Shown piece by piece: positions 21,382 through 34,409 of a DNA stretch of 64,000 bases. Made by a program: the position numbers and the translations under genes. The stretch lies in contig NC_133120.1 of assembly GCF_033568475.1 (NCBI RefSeq), positions 91,406,151 through 91,470,150 of the forward strand. Reading direction: 5' to 3'. The stretch's first letter is position 1. Every line of letters starts with the position of its first letter. The stretch is from Henckelia pumila (lineage: Eukaryota > Streptophyta > Magnoliopsida > Lamiales > Gesneriaceae). The notes under the pieces were generated by a model. It ran no database searches. It saw only the letters and a list, made by a program, of their open reading frames with translations, and was not told the origin of the DNA.

Positions 21382-24195
21382 GTATGTATATATATTAATA
21401 AAAACTGGGAAATTAAAAGATGAAATTTCGGATGCAGCTAGCTTGTTTCAATTAGCCTCTGTCATAAGCTAAATTGATCAACATGTACCTCAACCTTGGC
21501 GTTCTTGAATTGGTCATGTTTTGAATAAAGTATATATATATAGAATTATGCAAATCAAACAAGAAGCTTGCTTGAGAAAATGTATCGAGAAGGTGGGAAT
21601 GGAAAAGGGTTTTTTTTGGGTAATTAAGTTGGTATATATTAGCCGCCTCGTGTGGCCACACATATATATATAAATCAAGATCCACAGCACAACTTCATAT
21701 GCAAGAGATAAAGAGTCTGTAGCGGAGAAAGAGATAAACTCGCCAGTTGAAACCTATACTTGAAATGGGCAATCGCTGAATGAGGCAGGCGATATATATG
21801 TTATATAGTCCCATACCCGTATACAAATATACGACGAGACGAGACGAGACACCCCCATAATTAATTAATTACAACTAAAAAGTCAACTCATGTACACACG
21901 CACGCACACACACGCACATATATATATATAGTACGTGTTATTATAATTAATTCATCCAAAGAAAAATATATATGTTGATACGTATAAATGTAAAGGATTA
22001 TAATAACAACATTTCATAATATGAGATTTAGTGATCGGGGGATCAACAATGAGTAAGATATGAATTTTGTCATCTCAAAATAATATATATTTGATCCATC
22101 GGGAGCTATATTGTTCAAAATTGAATGAGTAAATATTTGGTTTGTTCTTTAAGTGAAAAATGAGGACAAACTGAGGTAGGCATTTTCCTAATTTCAACGC
22201 TAGTGAGATGAAAAAAGAGCTAGCCATTAATATATAATAATTTTATTTTGGAATCAATTTAATTAATTTCAAATGGCGGCATAAACTTTCTTTAAATGGA
22301 AATTATATATACAAATCCCACTTGAGTTGGAGCATTAAATATCAGGCAATGAGTTGGTGAAGTGCTTGTCACGGTGCAACGTATTAGGTTTGGATCGCAT
22401 TCCCTCGCTAGATTACAGTTTTAGTTACGCAATTCGAGAACGTTTTATTTTTTTTGTTTCTTTCTCGAGTCATATTTTTACTAAATCCCACACATTAATA
22501 TAATATAATATAATAATATTGTTTGTCGCCACGTGAACACTCTTATAACCCAAAAAAAAAACTAAAATAGAAAAGCGCAAAATGATGGATTAATTAATCT
22601 AGAATTATCATGTTTTAATTGAATTAATCACGATTAAAAAAAATCAGTAACATCATTTTATTTCCAGAGTGTTCCACACTTTTGTCTTTCTTCCAACATT
22701 TAAAAATTTGATATTTTGGAACTACCTAGGTTTGGATAATGTACCAAATGGTGGTTAGAGACATCATTTTTCTTTAAAATTTTAATATTCGACCAATGAC
22801 ACGTGATTATGATCATAATTAACTCGAAGTTCTAACACCATCCTACGTTTTTCGTTGACTTTTTAAAATTATTTTCCTATATTATATATGTAATTATATA
22901 TATAGACTGCCCAACAATATTTCCCCGCTTCGTTTCCGAATACTAAAATCCGGGTTTAGTTGTTTTTTTATTTTTCGCATAACTAAAACACGATACCGGA
23001 TTTTAGTGATCGTTGACGAGTTGGACATCTTTGTTGGACATCTGAAAATTTATATATATATATATATATACAAAACATATTTAACAACAGCACGTAATTG
23101 ATCAAAATTTTGACCACCAATGTTTATCCTGAATCCTGATTAGGGGCATAAAAAGAAATATTGATGATCGAATACTTTAAAAACTGAATGTGTTTTAAGA
23201 ATTGGTGAAATTCAATTATTTAATCTGTGTGAGATAAAAAAATGTACAAATTAACATCCTCAATTTTTAAATATTACCTTTTATTTTTGAAATATATGTT
23301 TATAAGAAGCACTTGATCCTATACATAATACTATATGTTTTATTTAAAATTAAAATATCATTAATAAAAAAACAAATGACTTGTAAAGAAAAAGATATTC
23401 AATGAACATGGTCAAGTGATAATTAATAATTAATTTTATAGCTCAACTATATAAGACGTACACAGTGAAGCAATTAACTCCGATTATTATTAGTTTTATC
23501 ATCACCCAATTATTAGTAGCCAGAAGAGAAAATTCAATACATAACAATTTCTTTTTGACTTTTAATTAATTAATTAATGCATACATAATTTATTGCATTA
23601 TTGCCCCGTAGAAATCAAGTTCAGGTTGAACAAATTGGTCAACTAACAGGCCGGGATGGCTTATAATTTGTATTATATATATTATATCTGTATCGTCTCT
23701 GTTCCAAACTTCCAATTACTTAATTAATGTCGCATTTCATGTTTGACTTGTTTAAATTACAAATATTTTTTGAAAAAATAAATAATTTTTAACATCCCAA
23801 GGTCGAACAATAACAGTAATTGATGATTCATGAATTTTTTGGTTATAAACAATAGGGAAAATGATTTTTTTTTATCAATTAATTAATTTGTGATTTTTTT
23901 GGTTTTGGTTAACTTTCAAAATTTGGTTTTGATGATTTAATTTTTAATTTTCGATTATTTTGATCCAATTACTTGCGTGACAGCTTGATATTTCAGCATT
24001 TTCCGATATCACATCAATATTTTTAAGTGTCACATCATTCGTTGAAATAAAATAATCGAATATTAAAAGTTAATACATCAAAACCAAACGTTAAAAAGTG
24101 AATCGATAAAAAAACTAACAAATCAATTAACAAAAAAACTATTTTCCCCGGTGGATATATATATATATATCTATCTTAAAACATATATTTCTTGA
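21382..24195. other. Intergenic AT-rich DNA, no gene
   Basis: This stretch holds the likely promoter side of the SAUR gene (right of 21381) and the 3' side of the TPD1-like gene. Short TA runs occur at 23050-23070 and 24154-24170, and a GACGA-type repeat at about 21831-21852. The open frame 21452-21685 shows no domain. I see no transposon ends here. Confidence 0.5.
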
Positions 24196-24821
24196 TCAAT
24201 AATTTCTTGAGCAATTGATTTTGGAAACAGCGAGTGGGAAACTGAATGTGTTGGCGTATTGGAAGGAAAGCGTCCGGCCGTTGAGGAGAGGCTTGCCGTC
24301 GTTGACGAGACAGTCGTTGAATCGGAGACGTTTGAATATTCGAGGGTTGACGATCACAGCGGAGCTGAACCAGCGGCAGCTGAGATGTATCCCGGAGATA
24401 TGGCAACCTGATAAGCAGAGATTGGTGATCTCCACTCTGTACGTGGGGATTCCGCTGGGGAGAGGCTCGCTGGGGCCTTGATTTATTACGATATCGGAAT
24501 GCACGCATCGTACGCGCCGCCGTACTCCCTTTGCTTCCGCCGCCGTCGAATCGTTTCGGTTTCCTCCGCCATCGATTTCCTGTTTGTGTAACGCTGCTGC
24601 TGCTGCTGCATGCATACGTACGTGAAGAAATTAATCGCTTAGACCCATGCATGCTAGTTTATTCAACCATTAGAAATAATTAAATATGATTCCAATCAAA
24701 AAGAATAAATAAATAAACATGCAATTGAAGAACAGTAGTACAAATTACCTGTGCAGACTCCAAATATTAGAAATAATAATCTCATGTCCCCAATGAACGA
24801 AGTTCTTCGAGGCAGACTCAT
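24196..24821 (-). CDS. TPD1-like secreted cysteine-rich protein
   Basis: Two exons on the minus strand: 24821-24749 and about 24605-24196, phase-1 GT-AG intron, giving about 160 residues. Exon 1 encodes a signal peptide (MRLLFLIFGVC after a short basic lead). Exon 2 starts in an alanine run, then has a basic RRR stretch, possibly a processing site, followed by the TPD1 domain: DIVINQGPSEPLPSGIPTYR, VEITNLCLSGCHISGIHLSC, NDCLVNDGKPL and LSFQYANTFSFPL. Six cysteines are present, the number expected for the fold. In Arabidopsis, TPD1 is the ligand of the receptor kinase EMS1/EXS and specifies the anther tapetum; TPD1-like paralogues are broader. One deviation is CRWFSSA where the family usually has CGWFSSA. 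The acceptor lies in five consecutive CAGs, so alanine number may vary. I call it TPD1-like, not the orthologue. Confidence 0.85.
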
Positions 24822-24965
24822 GATTTCTGCACGAATCGAATATCGGCGTTACGTTATATGGCTGCGATACGGTAAAATTAATTGTAAATAAATATATCAA
24901 TCAAACAAAATCTTGATTTCGAAATTCAGATTCTCTTCAAAATTGTGTATATAGATCGCTTTATA

Positions 24966-24967
<2 letters not shown>

Positions 24968-25029
<62 letters not shown>
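24968..25029. repeat. (TA)n microsatellite, about 31 repeats
   Basis: An uninterrupted alternating AT run of about 60 bp. It lies roughly 150 bp upstream of the start codon of the TPD1-like gene, probably in its promoter or 5' UTR. Confidence 0.95.
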
Positions 25030-25031
<2 letters not shown>

Positions 25032-25583
25032 ATGCTTCGGATTTTCGATTCGTTTATAAACGTCACTCCCAGATAATTATGGAAATCGAAAGATCAAAAT
25101 ATACGCATAAAGATATATTCTATTTTTATTCATATATGTGATTTCATGACATGTTTGGAGAAAAGAAAAATCTCGTCCCAATTAAATTATCACGTTTCCT
25201 TTTTTGTTTATGATTTCAAATATATAGACATATTACATTTCCTCGTTCTAATTTTTTTTAATAACTAATATATCTCTATTTAATTTGGTAAATAAGAGTA
25301 AAAATTAGAAAGTTGTTTGTTAATCGATATTTACAATGAATTGAGAGATTTATTGACTTCATTATTTAATAATAGATATTTGTAAGAGTTTATAGATTTT
25401 ATCGACTCGTACAATTTGGAAGACTTTTATAGACATTTATAATTTTTTTTCACTGATTCGAATGGACTGAAATTAAAAAGTAAATACATCAAATATATTT
25501 AACTAATATCATTTTATAAAATTTGTTATATGTTTATTCAATATAATTATCTTTGGTATGCATATGTATATATGTGTGTCTTG

Positions 25584-25938
25584 CAGAGGCAGAGATAGTA
25601 TATGGGGCAAGAGTGGGCTCTTGTCCGACGGACTTTTGCCCAAATAATTTAATATACTCAAGTTCATATATAATTACTCATAATATTATATTTTTTTTAT
25701 AGTAGACTTGTTTGTTTTTAACATTTCCAACTAGTCCATGACTCATGAGTTTAAAGTAACTATAATTATTTAACTCAACGTGAGTTTTATTTTTGGGCCA
25801 GTTATTAGTTCAATCATGACACATTCTATTGTTTGATATAAATATATATCAATAATTCAATATGTGGACATATCACACGAGAAGATAATTCAAAAAAATT
25901 TTATTATTCAACTATCAATTGCAGCCCCAGTGCCTCTA
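25584..25938. repeat. Possible degenerate hAT-like MITE
   Basis: The left end reads CAGAGGCAGAG with GGGGC downstream; the right end reads GCCCCAGTGCCTCTA, its approximate complement. CAGAGGC-type ends are common in plant hAT elements. No 8-bp target duplication is visible, so this is tentative. Confidence 0.35.
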
Positions 25939-26006
25939 GATCAACCGCACCCGGCTAATTGGTGCGAATACTTCCGACCATTTTGATATGAATTTTGTAC
26001 TCTATA

Positions 26007-28562
26007 TGAAACGATTCTAACTCTATAATTAATAAATAAATATGTGAAAAAAAAAATTTCTAAGTAAAAATATGTACATACATGTCCATACATATATGCA
26101 CAGAATAAATAGATTTAAAAATAAATAACTTGAATAAAAATAATGCAACAAATCGAAAACTTAACATTTCATAATTTAAATATCTGAGTCATGCGTTAAA
26201 TAAAATACTGACCAAAAGTGAAATAAATTAAAGTTTTGCATGCACTGAAAATTACTTAAATAAAATATCCCGAATCACAACCACTGAAAATAATTAAAAT
26301 GTAACATGCTAAAAATTTGAGACATGCATAAAGACTCAGACAACGGTCACGGGGATCACTGCATGTCCGCTCATATGTCCTCGTCGCCGGTGGGTACTAC
26401 GTCATCCTCTACGTACTCACCTGCACCATACCAGTGTAGTGAGCCTAGAGGCCCAACATGCTAACATAACAAGGGTTTAAATTAATTTAAATCACTTTAA
26501 TACTAATACATAACATATACATGAATGAGCATGCTAAAAAAAATATCATGACATAACATAACTTAAATTAACTTAAATAGCATAACATAAATAATACATA
26601 CATTGTTGAGCAAAATATTTTCTAACATCGCATGGTTGTATCCATAGTGTAACCTGAAATCATACATTAAATACTGATCAGCGTGGAAACCAACTTACGT
26701 GACGGTGACGAATCACCTCTTAAATTGGCAGTAAACTGCCCTTCAATAGTTCACATATGGGGACGAATCCCCCTCAAATTGTCACACTACTTCAACTTCC
26801 AACATAAAATATTTTCTTTTGCTCAACCTTATACATTAAATCATGCATAAAATTATTTCATTAATGCATGCACTTAAATAAAATGTGTGTCCTTCATATA
26901 TATTTAATTTAATTTCATACTAACATATAAATATAAAAAAATAACTTCAATGCATAAAAATAATTAAATATATAATCAGGACACATGCAAATTTCTCATG
27001 GATTGTACTGACTGCTGGCCCTAACACTCAAGCCCATTTACTTAAATCTGACCCATTAACACTGAGACTGACCCATTAACATACTTAAGCCCAACATTAC
27101 ATTTCTAAGCCCAATTAATTAATTAAAGCTCATTAAAATACTCCTGGCCCAATAACAACCTATTCTGGCTCAATGGGCCCAAAAGCCCAAAAATTGACCC
27201 AATAACTTTCATGGGCCCCAAGGCCCATAAAAATTAAGGAATTAACTTAAATTAATTTAATTAAGCCCAAAAATAATTAAATTTAACCCAAAGAAATTAA
27301 ATGGGCCCAAATAAATTTTGAGATTTAATTAGGCCCATTAAACACTTAATTAAACTTAAAACTTAAAAAATAAAAATACCCGAGCCCGACTATCTTGACC
27401 CGGACCCGGACCCAACGAACATAACCCATGACCCACGGATTTGACCTGGACCAAACGACCCGACCCGAAAACCACCCATAACCCACAACCCGTAACCCCC
27501 TTTCCCAGCTGCTCTCGGCCGTGAGCAGCAGCCACTCCATGGCTGCTGCCGGCCTGCTCCGACCGCCCCTGGCCGGAGCGTCGCCGCCCAGACGTAGCCC
27601 ACGTCTGGGCGGTCCTAACCAGGCCCTAACCCCAGCCCCATGCAGCCCTAGCCCCCTTAGCCGAACACCTTTCTCCGTAACCCTAATCTGTGCACACAAA
27701 GGGCCGATCCGCATCAGCTGGCTTCCTGGGATCGTTTGGCTCGAGCCACTCGAGCCATTCGAGTCTAGGCCTCCCTCACGCATCCTAAATCCCCTTGACC
27801 AGCAGTGGTACGAATCATGGTTAAGAAAAACATAAATATGATCAAGAAACGCAAGAACACACGCATAAAACCAACACTGATCTCGTTTTTCTGAAAATTG
27901 TTGGAGAAATCTGATGCTCACGCACACACACACATAAACACTGATATGTACGAAAAAAAAAAAAGAAATAATCATGCCTTGATAATTAAATCGACGAAGA
28001 TGGATGCGTTTACGGGCTCTGGGACGACGATCGAAAGAAAACTAGACAAAACCTTCAAAAGTTGGCTATGAATTCCTCCTTGGCTGATGGCTCGATGAAG
28101 AAAAATTTTAAAATGTAAAATTTTAAACTCTTAAAAATAAAAAATAATCTACTATCAAACATAAATCCCGAAATTAAAAGTTAAGGGAATTTTAAAAATA
28201 CTAAAAAGCCAATATTTTGGCTTATTTTGAATAAAAACGGACTCCTAAAATTATACAAAATTAAATACTAAAATATTGAGGAAATAAAACTCAAAATAAT
28301 ATTTTTGGGCTCTAAAAAGACTCATAAAATAATTTGGATTGAAAGCTATCATTTCGTCCGTCCACGGTCCCGTCTACGCGATCAAAAACAATTAAATACT
28401 AAAAATCATAAAATCACCAACTATGGGTTAAATGCTTAAAAATAAATTAAATCATGCACAAATAATTCCACATAATTATTTAACCCATAATCTAAAATTC
28501 TAAATAAATAAATTTCCTAATTATGCATGCGAATTCACGTATTTAAAATACCGGGTGTTACA
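26007..28562 (-). repeat. 3' LTR of gypsy C (2556 bp)
   Basis: It is bounded by TGAAACGATT and GGGTGTTACA on the plus strand. It aligns with 36482-39188 over its whole length except for about 140 bp missing near 28098-28112, where the other LTR has sequence at about 38600-38740. The conserved U3 block is at 28351-28382. Confidence 0.92.
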
Positions 28563-28578
28563 ATTCTCCCCCCCTTAA
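28563..28578 (-). other. Polypurine tract of gypsy C
   Basis: On the minus strand an A/G-rich run with seven G residues abuts the LTR, identical in layout to elements A and D. Confidence 0.8.
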
Positions 28579-28607
28579 ATTGGATTTCGTCCTCGAAATT
28601 AAAGTAC

Positions 28608-29700
28608 TTACCCAAACAACTCTGGGTAGCGAGTCCTCATATCTGCCTCGGTCTCCCAAGTAGCTTCCTCCTCCGAGTGATTCAGCCACTGGACTCTGAC
28701 CATCGTTATGACACGCGTCCTAAGCCTCCGCTCCTCCCTAGCCAAGATCCGTATAGGCCTCTCCTCAAATGCTAACTCCGGTGTCAACTGAAGAGGCTCA
28801 AAATCCAACACATGCGACGAGTTGGATACATATCTCCGAAGCATGGATACATGGAAAACGTTGTGCACTGCTGCAAGCCCTGGTGGTAGAGCTAAACGGT
28901 AGGCCAACGTGCCAACTCTCTCCAAGATCTCGAACGGCCCTATATATCTCGGATTAAGCTTGCCTCTCCGGCCAAACCGCACTACTCCCTTCATAGGTGA
29001 CACCTTCAGGAATACGTGATCACCTACAGCGAACTCTAAATCTCGTCGTCGAGTATCTGCATAACTCTTCTGACGACTCTGAGCAGTCCTCATCCGATCC
29101 CGAATCTGAGTCACAATGTCAGCTGTCTGCTGCACAATCTCAGGACCAAGTAAAATCCTCTCACCAACCTCATCCCAATGCACAGGAGATCTGCATCTCC
29201 TCCCATACAATGCTGCATAAGGAGCCATACCTATAGATGACTGAAAACTGTTATTATAGGTAAACTCCATTAATGGCAGTCTAGTCTCCCACGAGCCCTG
29301 AAAATCGATGACACAAGCTCTCAGAAGATCCTCGAGAACCTGGATCACTCTCTCAGACTGACCATCTGTCTGAGGATGGAATGCTGTGCTGAACAAAAGT
29401 CTAGTCCCCAAAGCTGTGTGCAGACTCTTCCAAAACGCGGATGTGAATCTCGGATCTCTGTCTGACACAATCGACACTGGTATGCCATGCAACCTAACAA
29501 TCTCCTTGATGTAAAGCTCTGCATACTGTGTCAATGAGTAAGTAGTCCTCACCGGCAAGAAATGAGCTGACTTGGTGAGTCTATCCACAATCACCCAAAT
29601 CGCTGTGCAACCTCTGGCACTCCTCGGTAAGCCAACTACAAAGTCCATCGTAATATTCTCCCATTTCCATTCCGGAATAGGAAGAGGTCTAAGAAGTTCT
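28608..29700 (-). pseudogene. Gypsy C integrase core and chromodomain-like C-terminus
   Basis: About 364 codons of the minus-strand pol frame, open to its stop at 28608. It starts at [19 protein letters not shown] and contains the DDE core: [25 protein letters not shown] and [16 protein letters not shown], then the [10 protein letters not shown] and [13 protein letters not shown] segments and the chromodomain-like end [14 protein letters not shown]. At 29700 it is cut by a solo LTR; the upstream part of the same polyprotein resumes at 32779. The integrase part itself has no stop. Confidence 0.9.
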
Positions 29701-32700
29701 TGTAACGTCCGGAAATTTGCTACGTAAATCCGCATGCATAACTAAGAGATTTAATAAGTTTAAAATAATGTGAAAATGTGTTAAATTGTTTTTATGAGTG
29801 ATTATTTAAATTATGTGATTTATTTTCATGTTTTAAATATTTTTTCGGCATTTAAATTTGTTTTCTGTGGTTTATGAATTTATTTGAGAAAGTTTATTTT
29901 ATGATCGCGTAGGCGGGGCCGTGGACGGACGAGATGTTTGTTTTCACCCAAAATATTTTCGGAGATTTTTAGGAGCCTTAAAATATTATTTTAAGTTATA
30001 ATTTGAAGAAAATTATGGTATTTATATATATGTATATTTAGATGTCCGTTTTTACCCAAAATAAATCATTTTAATGACTTTTATTAAGTTTTAAAAATCA
30101 CCTATTTTATTATTTCGGGATTTTTAAGTTTTTAGCAAATTATCATGTATTTTTTTAGTTTAAATTTTAGTAATTATCTACCCAAAGTATTTATTTAAAT
30201 ATTTAACCTAGACTACCCAAATATTATCCTAAGATTTTCTACCCTATCTCACGCCTCAACTCCCTAGCCGCCTCCCTCAACCTTTCTCCATCATCTTCAT
30301 CGTTCCAGCAAGATTTTCACAGCCCCGTAGCCGAGCTTTTAAGATTTTATATTGGTTGGAGATCTGTTCGTCCCGGAGAGCCGTACGACGCGACATAAAC
30401 GTTATTTCTTGCAAATATTCATCAAGGCACGTTTGAATCCCTTTTTGAACACCATTTAAGTCATATTATTCTGATTTTAGCATGAAAATTATGATCTTGC
30501 ATGATATATGTGGTTTTAATGAAGAACATTCATGAACATGCATAGAACCTACGTTTTTAAAGCTTATGAATCAATTTTATCACGTTTTTCTGTCATGGAT
30601 TGTTCTAGCTTGCTGACCAACGGGTTGAGGGTTGATATAGGGTCCCTAGGGTCATTTTTGGATGACGGTTCAGTGGCTTTATTCGTTGGTTTGGGCTAGG
30701 TTCATGCTGGACGCAGGTTTAGACGCAAACTGAGCGGTTTGCGTGCGAGGGCTCGTTCTTGGTCCACAGGACGAGTTTTAGGTTGGTTCTAGTTGAGTTA
30801 TAATCCCAAGACCTTTGGAAAGTTTTTCCAGGTGGTTCTCCGGCCTGTGGTGGCCGGAGATTGGCGGCCGAACGGCCGGAATCAGCGGTCGCGTTCTGCA
30901 CAAACAGCAACAGAGGGGCTCTGTTGTTTTGGTTCGTTCTCCTTCTACAGGGCTCGGTTTAAGGTCAAATTTGTTGGGTTAGAACTGTCTGGGTGTTGGC
31001 TAAGTATGGGAGGTGGTTTCACATCCAAAGGTGGTCTGAGCAGGCCGCACGATCAGATTTTTGGAAGCCGCTTAGGGCTGCCTCGAGTTGGGCTTAGGGA
31101 GAGGTAAGCTAGGGTTGTGTCTGGTGTTTTGGCAGGCCGGGCTCGGCTTTTCGGGTCCGGGTTGGGTCTAAAATATAATGGGTCAAGTTAGTTTGGTTCG
31201 GGTTTGGTTTATATTAGTTGGACTCGGGTATTTTTATTTTGAATTAAATAAGAGATTAAGTTAATAATAAATGAGTTTGGGTTCGAGTTAATTAATTAAT
31301 TAGACTAGTTTAATTTTAATTATGGGCTTAATTAATTAATGAAGTGATCCCACTAATTTGTCATGGGCCGTGTGATCCATGAAAATTATTGGACCAAGTT
31401 GTGGCGGGTTTAGTAATTTTATCGGTCAAATTTATAAGTTAATGGTTAGTTAATAATTTTATTAATTTAACTTTAAGTTAATAAGTTGATGGGCCTAAAT
31501 TATGTTTTTAGTAATCCCATTAGTTTTCCATGGGCCTGGGGCCCCATGAAGCTTAATGGGCCTTTCAGGTCGGGCTTTTGGGTTTTTGAGTCAGTCTAAA
31601 AATTTATGGGTTTAAGTTAAGTGGTCAGCAGCTCGAACAAGTCCTTGGAAAAATAAACGTCCGTAAATATATATTTAATTCATGCATGCATTTTTATTAG
31701 ATATATAAGTATGATTTTTAAGAAAATAAATTAAATATATTTACGGACAAATTTTCATGAAATAAAGAAATAAATGATATTTTTTTTAAGTTCATGCATC
31801 ATGTAAGAATTTTTATGATAAGTTTAAATGTATGTTAAGAAAAATATATTTGTATGGAAGTTGAAGTGAAGGTGGAAAGTGATGTGGTTGGAGGCCGGGA
31901 TACCTGGGCCCGGTGACCTTCCTAATGATGTATAAGTATGATGAGCTTATGGATCCAGCTGAGAGGGCTGGTGAAGTGGCAGCACAGAGGTGAAAACCCC
32001 ACCGCTGCGTACGTTGGTTTATAGATTGATCAATCGCTCAGTATGATGCCACCGACATGGATACGACCTGTTGAAAACTAAGAAATTATGATAAGACATT
32101 TTATGAGATTTATTAAATATGATGTTTATGTTTAGCATGATGATGAAGCATTATAATTATTTATTCATGTTTATATGCATAATATTTTAAGAGCATGCAC
32201 GTATAATTATTATTCACGTATTTTATATGATATGTGTTTGTGTGTGGTTTCATTTTGTTATATAAGGATAGAACGTGCTGAGCCTCTAGGCTCACTAGAT
32301 TTAAACGGTGCAGGTGAGCAGAATGTTAATGAAGTTAATGTGTTCCCGATTGGTGGCGAGGGCATATGAGTATCCAGGTGGCTAGAACCCGTGACCATTG
32401 CTCTAAGATGATTTTTATGTTGAGACTAGAACATATATTTCCGCATATGTATTATTATTATAGATTTTTAGTATATGCATGGATTTTACATTTAAGTAAT
32501 TATTTTCTAAGTTTTCATGAATTTTTGTGAAAGAAATATTATTTAGGAATTTTATTATGACATTCTTATAAATTATTATTTAGTAATTAGTTTTAAGTAT
32601 TTAATTGCATGCGTGTACCTTTATTGTATTTTTTGTGTATTTTTATTTTAAATTAAGTAAAGTTATTTTTAAGTACGATATATATATGTATGGACATATA

Positions 32701-32773
32701 TATATTTATATTCATTATTTTATAATAAGAGATTTAAAAAAAAAAAATTCAGTAGTAGTTTTAGGATGTTTCA
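29701..32773 (+). repeat. Solo LTR of a related gypsy family (3073 bp)
   Basis: The sequence runs from TGTAACGTCC to GGATGTTTCA with target duplication GTTCT at 29696-29700 and 32774-32778. There is no PBS, PPT or coding DNA, so it is a solo LTR left by unequal recombination. It is clearly diverged from the A, C and D LTRs but shares the GC-rich U3 block (29905-29936), the paired hairpin (30837-30860), TGGGCC-type motifs, and the CAG|GTGAGC donor-like site near 32315. It lies in plus orientation inside the minus-strand element C and splits its integrase between the zinc-binding part and the core. Confidence 0.92.
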
Positions 32774-32778
32774 GTTCT

Positions 32779-34409
32779 GCTGGACGCTGATGCTCTGCCT
32801 TGACCTGCTGACAAGTCAAGCACTCTGACACAACTCTCCCGATGTCTCTCTTCATCCCGGGCCACTAATACAATAACTGCAAATCTCGATACATCTTCGT
32901 ACTTTCGGGGTGAATGGAGTACGGAGATGTGTGAGCCTCTGCTAAGATCTCAGATCTCAACTGATCGACGTTCGGTACCCACATCCTACCACGGTACTGA
33001 ACAATGCCATCCACAACTGTATACAGAAGATTACCCTTGGCCTCATCTCTCTGTCTCCATCGCTGCAACTCCTCATCAGTAGACTGTCCATCCCTGATCC
33101 GATCTCGCAGAACTGGCTGCACCGTCAACACTGACAAGCTCGGTGCATGACCACTCGAGTAAAACTCCAAATCAAACCTCTGAATCTCACTCTGCAGTGG
33201 TAGCTGCATTGACAAACACGATACCACGGACGACTTCCGACTCAAAGCATCGGCCACTACATTAGCCTTACCTGGATGGTAGCTAATGTCACAGTCATAA
33301 TTCTTCACTAACTCCAACCATCTCCGTTGCCTCATGTTCAACTCCTTCTGAGTGAAGAAGTACTTGAGGCTCTTGTGATCCGTGAAAATCTTGCACTTCT
33401 CGCCATACAGATAGTGCCTCCAGATTTTCAAAGCGAAGACCACTGCTGCTAACTCCAAATCATGCGTCGGGTAGTTATGCTCGTGAATCTTCAACTGCCT
33501 TGACGCATAAGCAATAACCTTACCACACTGCATAAGTACTGCGCCTAAACCTAGCTTAGACGCGTCGGTGTACACCACTAACTCCTCGTGTGGTACTGCC
33601 ATCGCTAAAACCGGTGCGGTAGTGAGTGCTTCCTTCAGCTGATCGAAGCTCCTCTGACAGTCTGGACTCCAAATAAACTTCGCATTCTTCTTGGTTAAGG
33701 AAGTCAAGGGTACTGCAATAGAGGAAAAACCCTTGATGAACTTTCTATAATATCCTGTCAAACCCAAGAAACTGCAAATCTCCGAAGCATTCCTCGGAAT
33801 ACCCCATTTCTGCACTGCCTCAACCTTCGACTGATCCACTGCAATCCCATCTCTCGAAATAACGTGGCCAAGAAATGCCACCTGCTCGAGCCAAAACTCG
33901 CACTTGCTGAACTTGGCATACAAACGATGCTCCCTCAAAGTCTGCAAGGCTGTCTGTAGATGCTGCCTATGCTCCTCAATGCTCCTAGAGTAGATCAAGA
34001 TATCATCAATGAAGACTATGATGAACTGATCAAGATACGGCTGAAATACCCGGTTCATGAGATCCATGAAAACCGCTGGAGCATTGGTCAACCCAAATGG
34101 CATCACCAAGAACTCGTAATGCCCATAACGTGTCCGGAAAGCAGTCTTGGACACATCTGCCTCTCTAACTCGCAGCTGATGGTAACCAGATCGCAGGTCG
34201 ATCTTGGAGAACACCAAAGCTCCCTGCAACTGATCAAATAAGTCCTCTATCCTCGGCAGTGGGTACTTATTCTTCACTGTGACCCTATTGAGCTCTCGAT
34301 AATCGATGCACAGTCTCATACTACCATCCTTCTTCTTCACAAACAACACTGGAGTTCCCCATGGAGAAAAGCTAGGACGAACAAAGCCTTTCTCTAATAA
34401 CTCCTGAAT
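32779..34409 (-). pseudogene. Gypsy C reverse transcriptase, RNase H and integrase zinc domain
   Basis: The minus-strand pol frame continues here from the protease. RT motifs are [60 protein letters not shown] and the active site [10 protein letters not shown]. RNase H shows [15 protein letters not shown] and [13 protein letters not shown] at about 32865 interrupts the integrase zinc region at LQLLY, where element D has tryptophan. A second TAG at 34410-34412 sits upstream, where D has glutamine. The remaining bases to 32779 carry the zinc-finger end, next to the solo LTR. Confidence 0.9.

Noticed and set aside
21831-21912. GACGA and CACACG short repeats, considered as a CRISPR-like or satellite array
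   Set aside because: They are very short simple repeats without spacers, and a plant nuclear context excludes CRISPR.
25584-25938. Considered a confirmed hAT transposon
   Set aside because: The right end is imperfect and no 8-bp duplication exists, so it is kept only as a low-confidence repeat.
27346-27975. A 209-codon minus-strand frame and its partners at 37869-38280
   Set aside because: They fall inside the gypsy C LTRs, in GC-rich hairpin and GGGTCC sequence, and are broken or shifted between the two LTRs.
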